Source: a bacterium
GTDB lineage: Bacteria > Bacteroidota > Ignavibacteria > Kapaibacteriales > UBA7675
Assembly: GCA_030430495.1 (NCBI GenBank)
Contig: JAUIKM010000022.1
Span: 1 to 64,000 of the forward strand
Direction of reading: 5' to 3'
DNA: 64,000 nucleotides
Position 1 is the stretch's first letter. Each line of letters opens with the position of its first letter. A program made the translations under genes and the position numbers. Below the pieces are notes generated by a model that saw only the letters and a program-made list of their open reading frames with translations, searched no databases and was not told the DNA's origin. Below are positions 38,669-46,600 of the stretch, in pieces.

Positions 38669-39028
38669 ATGCAACGCATCAAACTGTTTCTTGTAGCGGC
38701 CTTTTTGTTTACCCCGCTCGTGATGCTCAATTCAGCCGAGCAGCCACAGACGAAAGAAGTCGCTACCGCTGCGGGAGTCGAGTGCTCAGACCTCAAAACC
38801 AGCAGCGCGCGCAGCGATACGTTTCCCTGCGATGCCGGTGACGACGTGGTGAAAGCCGCCATTCAACAGGCGTACGACCGCGCACTGCGCAAAGCCCAGG
38901 ACGAGTGTATTCCCGTCACGGACAATTGTTGGGTCGAGGTGGAGCAAAAAGAAGCGACTATCGTGACCTTGGACAGCGGCAAATGCGTGGCGGTAGTCGG
39001 CATTCGCTGGCGCTGCTGCTGCACCTGA
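38669..39028 (+). CDS. Small Cys-rich secreted protein, paralogue B
   Basis: 119 residues; the ATG at 38669 opens a signal peptide (MQRIKLFLVAAFLFTPLVML), preferred over an upstream start that would add 19 hydrophilic residues before it. The mature part has eight Cys and aligns along most of its length with paralogue A: ECSDLK, SDTFPCDAGDDVV, RALRKAQDECIPVTDNC, SGKCVAV, RWRCCC. Two Cys of paralogue A are missing (the KACER and IECV ones), as expected if they pair with each other. Paralogues are 232 bases apart. It ends at a strong hairpin shared with the convergent kamA-like gene. Confidence 0.82.
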   Translation: MQRIKLFLVAAFLFTPLVMLNSAEQPQTKEVATAAGVECSDLKTSSARSDTFPCDAGDDVVKAAIQQAYDRALRKAQDECIPVTDNCWVEVEQKEATIVTLDSGKCVAVVGIRWRCCCT

Positions 39029-39098
39029 GCTGAAGAATCGGGCAACTCACAACAGGACATGCAAGCCCGTCACTTACATTTACCATTGGTTTAAAAGC

Positions 39099-39131
39099 AC
39101 ACGGGGCGCGGATAGTATCCGCGCCCCGTGT
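39099..39131. terminator. Bidirectional terminator hairpin between convergent genes
   Basis: A perfect 15-bp stem, ACACGGGGCGCGGAT / ATCCGCGCCCCGTGT, with a 3-base loop, 71 bases past paralogue B and 25 bases past the stop of the KamA-family gene. T tracts are modest (ATTTCTTT on plus, CTTTTAAA on minus), but the stem is very strong. Confidence 0.75.
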
Positions 39132-39155
39132 ATTTCTTTGCATCCGCGATAATTG

Positions 39156-40466
39156 TCAGTGCACCAACACAGCGTCGCCGTCGACTCCCTGGTCGAAGAA
39201 AAATTCATCCTTGTCAAATGCGGGTTCCAGATCATCCAGCCAGACGGCGTCGGGGTCATAGCGCGCGAAGAACGGTTTGTAGACCCAATCGGGATTGCGC
39301 CCCTGGATAAACTGCAGAACAAAGACTTTTTCATTGTTTACATCTGTAACGCCCAGAATGTGAACTTTGCCGGGATCGGCGGACATGCTGGGACCGCGCA
39401 CCGTGCGTCCGATGCCACTGACCCGCTTTACACCTTCCCGATAAATGCGCCAGGCTTTGTCCAGTTCCACAGCAAAGTAGTTCTGTGCACCGGTATCTCG
39501 CGCAACAAACATATAATATGGGATGCAGCCGAGTTTCAGTTGTTCACGCCACATTTCCGTCCAGGCGGCGCTATCGTCATTGATGTACTTCATCACCGGC
39601 GACTGCGTGCGAATCTGCGCACCGGTGCCCAGAATGCGGCGAACAGCCTTTTGTACGGCTTCGGTTTTTAACTCATTCGGATGATTAAAATGCGCCATAA
39701 GCGCCAAATGACGCCCGCTCTTAACAATCTTTTCAAAAAGTCGCAGCATATCATCGGCGTCTTTATCTGTTAAAAACTTATACGGCCAATAGCTTAGTGA
39801 CTTCGTACCGATGCGAATTGTACGCAGACTTTCTATGTCGGCGGCCAAAAGCGGATCGATATAGTTCGAGAAGTTTTTGGCCGACATCACCATGGGGTCG
39901 CCGCCCGTAAACAGAACATCCGAGACTTCCGGATGCTCCTGCAAATACGCCGTTAACAATTCCGTTTCGCGCATTGCAAATTTCATTTCATCCATACCGA
40001 CGAATTGCGGCCAACGGAAGCAGAAAGTACAATAGGCGTGGCAGGTTTGACCGTTGCTCGGGAAAAACAGGAGCGTTTCGCGATACTTGTGCTGAATGCC
40101 GGTTAATTTAACTCCATCCAGTTCCGGCACATTATCCTGTTGGCCGGCGGGATGTGGATTCAATTCAAAGCGGATTTCATTGGCGACGGCGGCGATTTCG
40201 GCCTTCCCCGGACTGCGCCGCAATACCGACTCCATTCGCGCAAAGTGGTCATCAGACAGCATGCCACGCTGAGGGAATGTTAATTGAAACAGAGGATCAT
40301 TCGGGATATCCGACCAGTCGATCAGCTCATCAATGACATAGTTGTTAACTTTGAACGGCAAGACGTTTCCAACAACTTCAATCGCATGTTTTTCGCCATC
40401 AGACAGATACTTCTGAACCTGGTCAATTTTCCTGAAATTTCTGAGTGAATATACTCGATATTTCAT
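39156..40466 (-). CDS. KamA-family radical SAM protein (lysine 2,3-aminomutase-like)
   Basis: 436 residues. The radical SAM cluster motif CxxxCxxC is seen as CHAYCTFCFRW at about residue 142, with a GGDP motif (LFTGGDPMVMSAKN) shortly after, as in lysine 2,3-aminomutases that use PLP and a deoxyadenosyl radical. The lysine that binds PLP in KamA may be in MSADPGKV (about 380), since the family's PGGGGK is not seen as such. N-terminal and C-terminal parts fit shorter members common in Bacteroidota. Whether it acts on lysine is uncertain; no lysine-fermentation genes lie nearby. Divergent neighbour regions are gene-free. Confidence 0.85.
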   Translation of the reverse strand: MKYRVYSLRNFRKIDQVQKYLSDGEKHAIEVVGNVLPFKVNNYVIDELIDWSDIPNDPLFQLTFPQRGMLSDDHFARMESVLRRSPGKAEIAAVANEIRFELNPHPAGQQDNVPELDGVKLTGIQHKYRETLLFFPSNGQTCHAYCTFCFRWPQFVGMDEMKFAMRETELLTAYLQEHPEVSDVLFTGGDPMVMSAKNFSNYIDPLLAADIESLRTIRIGTKSLSYWPYKFLTDKDADDMLRLFEKIVKSGRHLALMAHFNHPNELKTEAVQKAVRRILGTGAQIRTQSPVMKYINDDSAAWTEMWREQLKLGCIPYYMFVARDTGAQNYFAVELDKAWRIYREGVKRVSGIGRTVRGPSMSADPGKVHILGVTDVNNEKVFVLQFIQGRNPDWVYKPFFARYDPDAVWLDDLEPAFDKDEFFFDQGVDGDAVLVH

Positions 40467-41346
40467 TCGTCTCGCGCGTTTACATTCTCAAAAAAAGCAG
40501 CTTTTGTCCAAAATAGCTCTAAATATCGGGCTTTAGATTCACACTTCCAAAAGACCGCAATTGCAGCGGCGGCGAAAAATGGCAACTACCTGGGCGACCG
40601 ATTCACTGCGAGACCAGCATTGGGGCGGCCTGACAAATACACATGGCAGAAAAACCACGCAGAGAGAACACTCCGACTTTTACACATCAATCTAATTGCA
40701 AAAGCAGTGCAAAAGTATTTTACAACAGTTTTACCGATTATTTATTGCGCACTGCAATTGCTCTCAATTCCGCCGGCACCGGCCGGCAGGACTGACGGAC
40801 GCTGCATCGAACCACAAAAGGCAATCGCCCACTCTCAGCGTTCAATTCACGCACATCCGCCGCAAAGTGAGAATTCAAGTCAATGCTCTCCAGATCACTT
40901 AACATTGCGCCGTCCACCCTGCCCCATACAGCGTCCGTCATGCAGTAAAACCCGCCGCCTCCCGGGACAGCTATTGTTCGCGCGGCAGCGAAGGACTCGT
41001 TTCTGCAGGGACAAGCCGCGCCTCACATTAAACCACTCCATGGCAAAACACTCCACTTAAACAACCAACTTAAACCTGCCCGCCTCGGGGAGGCCCTGCA
41101 TCGGCATCACAAAGGAACACAGGGCGACAATTTCAATTCACACAACCCGCCGAACACTCTCCGGCATTAACAGGCGGCTGAAGGCAAACTCAACAACTTG
41201 TTCAAGCGATTGCAGTTCGGCGCTCGCGGACAGACGCGAGCATTTTTGTTAAGAGGATTTACACAAGAATACTTGCAGCGATGTGGCGCAGTGGATTCTC
41301 TCTGCGAGGTTAACAAAAAGGGATTTGCAAGGATTTCGGAGAGGAA
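40467..41346. other. Gene-free stretch around the KamA-family gene
   Basis: About 880 bases between the kamA-like start and the stop of the OmpA gene (both minus). No convincing frame. It must hold the promoter for the kamA-like gene and the 3' end of the OmpA operon, but the one good hairpin with T run (41222-41249) points along the plus strand. Confidence 0.45.
41222..41249 (+). terminator. Plus-strand terminator-like hairpin with no known upstream gene
   Basis: Stem GCTCGCG (41222-41228) / CGCGAGC (41235-41241) with a 6-base loop followed by ATTTTTG. On the plus strand, no gene precedes it for 2.2 kb, so it may end an unrecognised transcript. Confidence 0.5.
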
Positions 41347-43617
41347 TTAACGGGTGGGAGTTTCGATTAACACACGCACGGTGCGGCTGTAGAAGCGGCC
41401 TTCGGGCAGGTCGTTATCGAAGGTTATCTCGTCCTCCCCTACGCCCTCGGCATTTTCGGGCGGCAGGCCAAGCGCCTGAGCGATGGAACGCGCACGTCGA
41501 AGCGAGAGGTCGAGATTGTATTGGCGCTCGCCCACGCGGTCGGTTGAACCGGTAACTTTAATGCGCGATTCGGGCGTGATGCGTTCGCGAATAATTGAGA
41601 GCACACGCTCGTGTTCGGATGAGACGCGATCCTGATCAAAGTCAAAAAGAATGAGCGAAAATCGATCGATGAGTTTGTCCCCCAGGCGCTCACGGCGTTT
41701 GCGGCTGAGAGTGCGCTGCTCGAATTGAATGACGGCGTCGGTAGACGTGGAAAATTCCTGCCCGGTTGAGTCGCGGATGTGCAGGCGGTAGCGCAGCGGT
41801 TCATCAGCGAGAGGGCGGAGAATGTCGTCGCGTATGCGCCAGTCGACATCGGCGGGCACTTCGCCCAGGCCGCGGATATCTTTTAACAATTGTCCCGATT
41901 GCGACACCTCCAGGCGCCAGGACTCAATGCCGGCATCGGAAACGACGGAGGTGCGAAAGCGAATGGTGGGCGGGTCGATGATGCGAACGGTGTCGCTCAG
42001 CAGAACGGGCTCAAAAATGGCGGGGTCGTCGCTGATAATTTCAACGCGCCGGTTTTCATCCCTGCCTTCCGACGTTTCCAGAGCCGAAGGTGTAGGCGGA
42101 AGGTTGGCGGCTCCCACACGCACGCGGGCGCGATCGATGTGCCAGACGGAGCTGAGGTAGTCGCGAATTGTTTCGGCGCGAAGACGCGAGAGCGCCGTAT
42201 CGCCTTTTTCAGCGCCGGCGCCGGCATTGTAGCCATTGAGTGTAATGGACGCATCCGGATTGCGGCGCATGCGCTCACCGACGACGTTGAGTATGTTGTG
42301 ATACAGACCCAGCGTCGACTTACTGTAGAACGTTTCCACGGTAAAATTGCGGGCCTGCTCGTCATCCAGCTGCCTGTAGCGCGCCGGCAGGCGCGCCTGC
42401 CCCTCGTCAAAAAACACGTAGTTAAGCGGAGGCACATGGCGATTCATAACAAATTCTTCCAGGGTGACTTTGGCCTGGTTGCTGAGCGAATCGTTTTCCA
42501 GAACAAATGATGCGCCGACGCCGGCCACCAGGAGCGGTTTTATCGCCGGCAGGCGCAGCACCCAGGTTTCGATCGGCTGGATGACAATTACCGTCCGGCC
42601 GTTTTCGCGGCGGGTATCGCGTTCATAGCGGGTTGTGTCAAGCGTCAGCGGATCGCCTTCGAATTCCGCAACCGACCGTATGAGTGTATCGCGCCGCACG
42701 GCGAGCGTGTCGTACCGCGTCGTTACTCGTGGTGTTGAAATGACCGGCGGCCGGCGGCCGGGCGGATCATCCACCGCACTCGAATCGACGGGCGGCAGCT
42801 CGGGAGGCGGAGGAGGATTCATGACGGCCAGACCGAAACGCAGCGAATGCAAGTTCCACTCACCTGTATTCCAGAGGCCGGTAAGCGGCAGCGAGATGCG
42901 GATTTCGGGCATTACACGCAGGCCGGCGACTTCGAGCGAGCCGCTCGGCAGCAATTGTATGCCGGCGACAATCGAGGCGTAGACCGAGGTGGCCGAATCG
43001 AAGCGTCCCTCGTAGACGAGGCGGCGCGGACTGTCGGTATCAACAAATCGCCCGCCGGCGGGTTCGATGATTTCCTCGACCTGCCGGACATAGGAGTGCA
43101 ACAGGAAGTCTGCTTCGCCGCCGATGTCGAATCGCATGTAGTCATTGATACGATAGCCCCAGAACACCTGGAACAGGAGGTGCCCGAACTTGCCTTCGAC
43201 GCGGTTTTCCAGGATGCCGTCGCCGGGCACGCCATCAAACACCACGGGCAGAATTCCCTGCTCGCTCAATTCGGCGGTGCGATAGACATAGCCCAGGCGC
43301 ATGCTGAGCATGGAGGGATCGTCAAAGGGAACATCGAGCGCGATTCCGGCGCTGCCGCCCCAGCCGGTGCCGGAGCGAATATCAAACAGAGCGGAGTCGC
43401 CTTCGGCGAGACCGGCGTGTGGGATGAGGCCAAAACGAGAGGAATGAATACCGTAGTGCAGAGCGGCGTGGTAGCCAAAGAGGATTTCCTGCTGCGCTTT
43501 CTGATCGTCGTCGCCGCGGCCTGCGCTGCTGCGCGGCTGGGCATTTGCTGTGTAAGCGGCGGCCAACATCACAAGCATGCATATCGGGACGGTCACCCGT
43601 CGGATTATCCCCGTCAT
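41347..43617 (-). CDS. OmpA-family outer-membrane protein with two OmpA-like modules
   Basis: 756 residues. The ATG at 43617 opens a signal peptide (MTGIIRRVTVPICMLVML, cleaved near TANAQ); a start 23 codons upstream would hide it. The N-terminal half (about 30-260) looks like a beta barrel. Around residue 465 there is a partial OmpA-like module (TLNGYNAGAGAEKG, ALSRLRAETIRDYLSSV, DENRRVEI), and about residues 640-745 form a clear C-terminal OmpA domain (ILFDFDQDRVSSEHERVL, VTGSTDRVGERQYNLDLSLRRARSIAQALG) that binds peptidoglycan. It follows the 1719-aa secreted protein gene by 25 bases, so the two are co-transcribed and may act together. Confidence 0.87.
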   Translation of the reverse strand: MTGIIRRVTVPICMLVMLAAAYTANAQPRSSAGRGDDDQKAQQEILFGYHAALHYGIHSSRFGLIPHAGLAEGDSALFDIRSGTGWGGSAGIALDVPFDDPSMLSMRLGYVYRTAELSEQGILPVVFDGVPGDGILENRVEGKFGHLLFQVFWGYRINDYMRFDIGGEADFLLHSYVRQVEEIIEPAGGRFVDTDSPRRLVYEGRFDSATSVYASIVAGIQLLPSGSLEVAGLRVMPEIRISLPLTGLWNTGEWNLHSLRFGLAVMNPPPPPELPPVDSSAVDDPPGRRPPVISTPRVTTRYDTLAVRRDTLIRSVAEFEGDPLTLDTTRYERDTRRENGRTVIVIQPIETWVLRLPAIKPLLVAGVGASFVLENDSLSNQAKVTLEEFVMNRHVPPLNYVFFDEGQARLPARYRQLDDEQARNFTVETFYSKSTLGLYHNILNVVGERMRRNPDASITLNGYNAGAGAEKGDTALSRLRAETIRDYLSSVWHIDRARVRVGAANLPPTPSALETSEGRDENRRVEIISDDPAIFEPVLLSDTVRIIDPPTIRFRTSVVSDAGIESWRLEVSQSGQLLKDIRGLGEVPADVDWRIRDDILRPLADEPLRYRLHIRDSTGQEFSTSTDAVIQFEQRTLSRKRRERLGDKLIDRFSLILFDFDQDRVSSEHERVLSIIRERITPESRIKVTGSTDRVGERQYNLDLSLRRARSIAQALGLPPENAEGVGEDEITFDNDLPEGRFYSRTVRVLIETPTR

Positions 43618-43642
43618 CGGCTGCGGCACTACACAATTCTGT

Positions 43643-46600
43643 TTAATTAACCACAAATGGGCGGGTAATGGCTGCATCACCCACACTCACGAGGCAAAAA
43701 TACACACCAGCATTTGCAATTGCGGCATCGGGAAAGGAATTAAGCCCATTGGCCGGGATTGAGGCACTGTAAATACTGCGCCCCAGAGAGTCGAAAATTT
43801 CGAGCGTACCACCGCCATCCGGCATACCGCGGACGTCCAATTCCAGCGGATCGCCGACATTCATCGGAGAATTTGTCACCGTGACATAAAGCATGCCGGG
43901 CACGGGATTGATGAGATAGCGCGAGCTGATGCCTGTGATAAGCAGCACACCACCCTGCGACTGCGTAAAATCAAGCGGCTCCACTTCTCTGCCGTTGGAA
44001 TCGGTTACGGAAGCCTCAACGATTTCAAAAAAGCCGGTCGTTGAATTGCCCCAACCGGTCATCATGGGAATCGTTGCAAGCTCCGTCTGTGCCGGCGGCA
44101 GCACGGTGTCGATGCGAATAGCGGCACGTGCGCGATCGCGGCGCGACTCCAGGCCGGGATCCACCGGAGCGAGAATCGTGGAGTTGTACTCCAGTTCAAA
44201 ATTCAACCGGTACTCACCGACGTCAAAGCCGTCGGAGGAGTTCAGGGAGACGATGACGTCAATGGTGTCGCCAAACTCAACAATTCCGGACCGGACGGCA
44301 AAACCGAGACTGTAGGAATTGACAAAATCCATCCTGATCGTCACGGTCGCCGTGGATTCACCGCAGGGCGTATCAAAAATCACTTGCAACGTCGAGTTGT
44401 CGACATCCTGTGTCGGAGCCAGGCGGAAGGACAGCTCACATGTTTCACCTGATTCCAGGTCGCGCGGGAGGTCCTGCTGATTCAGCAGTACAAGACCGAC
44501 GGGCAGATTGTCCACGGCAGTCAGGCGCACGGTTGCATCGCCGGAATTGACGACCGCCAGTACGGCCGTGCCCGCGGCGCCGCGTCGCACGGCGCCGAAG
44601 TCGATGAAGTCGGCGACATCAATGGGGCCGATTTTTTTGATAACGGGGTTGAACTCCAGCGTATCCTGCAGACCGCACTGTTCATATGTTATTATCATAC
44701 GCAGCGGCGCGGAGCTCGCCGGCTTTTCGATACGGAACGCAATCTCGGCGGCGGCATCGGGCAGAATTTCTTGCGGCGCGGAGATCGGCAGCACTTCACC
44801 GGAGAACGACAGGTTCAAGGGTAAGACGCCTGTATTGCGAATCTCAAAGACGCCGTCATAGGGAAACTCACAGTCAAAGATTTCGGGCTCGAGGTCGGGC
44901 GCTGTCAGGACTCGGCCGATGTCCAGCAGATTGGCGCGCATTTCAGCTTCGAGCAGGTTGGACTCGACGCAGTTTGCGGCTGTATACTCGACGCTGAGCG
45001 TTTCGGATGTCTGGCCGACAAAGACAAGGCCGGGTTCAATCAAAACAGGGATAAGCAGCGTTTCGGTTGCGTCAAGAAATCTCGGCGTGCTCAGATCGAG
45101 GTCGACCTGGAAAGGCGGCGCAATTTCAACGCGAAAGACATTCAGCCCGACGTCGGGCGGTGCGGTCAGTCGCAGGGTGTCGAACATGACGGCGGAACAG
45201 CGTGCAAGCGAGCCGAAATCGACGAGGCGCGGTTCGAGGCGCGGCCGTTCTCCCCGCACGTCGGCCATGACGGTCATACTGCGCGTCATGTCGCATTCTT
45301 CAAACTTGATGTGAGCACGAACATCCACGAGCCCCGCGACTCCGGGCGAGTACGCAATTGACAAACCCGCCGTTCCACCGGGCGGGATCGGGTTCGGCGA
45401 CGTGCCGACGAGCGAAATACCGGGATCGGCCGACTGCAGATCGCGCACGGTCAGGTCGACAGGCGATTCGTTGCGCAATTCGATCAGCCCCAGCGCGCTG
45501 AGATTACAGGTCTCGATCAATCCCAGATCGAGCGTGTCTGAGGCGACAAAACGCACCTGTGCGGGATGAATGACCCGCAGCACGGCTTCAATGGTGTAAG
45601 CTGTATCGTTGCAGTACGATACGGCGGCGCGGATACGACGCCCGTCGTTTTCAGCGCTGGTGTTGGGACGCAGACGCTTGCTTCTGGCGGATCCGGGAAC
45701 GACACTCCAGTCGCTGGACCCCGGGCGTCGCCACTGCCACTCGATTTCGGCTTCGTTCGGTAGATTGGCGCCGACGTCAAATGAAAATTCGGCCTGTTCA
45801 CCGGCGCAGACCACCTGGGATTGCGGCTGCTGGATAAATTCAATGGCCGGAAAAATGTCAATGGATTCGGACATACTGTAGGCAGTACAGCCGTCAAGCG
45901 TAACGAGATAAACGCGATAACGCCAGCCGTCGCGGGTATCATCCTCGACATTGAACGAAAGCGTGGTGCCGGTTTCGCCGGGCACAAGCTCAAAGTCGGC
46001 GGGATTGCCTCGATTGACTTTGTCGACTTCCCAGCGCACGAGTATTTCGCGATCTTCAATATCGGTTGGCTGGGCTATGCGGAGAACGACGCGCGAACCG
46101 ATGCAGAAGGATCCACCGCCAATCAGGACCGCATCAAGCGCATTGACATGCAGCCGAATGGGCTCGCCGGCGGTTGTATCACACTCATTGGCATATACTG
46201 CGCGGTAGTATTTCTTGTCGTTTTCAGGCCCAACCTGACGCGGCGGATTTTTACCGATTGACGTCCATGAGTTGGGCAGCGCGGTCGGGCTTTCTTCCCA
46301 ATGTAAAAAACGCGGCTCCGGATACCCTTCGGCAACGGCAAATATGGCGGGCGAAGTACCCACACATACAATGGTATCTGCCGGAGACTGTGACTGTGGG
46401 TCGATGCGCGGCGGTGTATAGATATTAAATGTTGCATCCGACCTGTCAATGATCCGGTTTGTGGTCGGGCTGACAAGAACGACGCGGAAATCGCCGTCCT
46501 CTGGGAAACCAGGCGGCAGGGTCACGTCCCAGGGAATTGTGCCGATGGTCACATCAACATTGTCGGCAATGATTGCCGTCATACCGCTGCGCTCATCCCG

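Noticed and set aside
40620-41060. 146-codon plus-strand frame near the KamA-family gene
   Set aside because: Low-complexity Arg/His/Pro-rich sequence; no start signal or motif.
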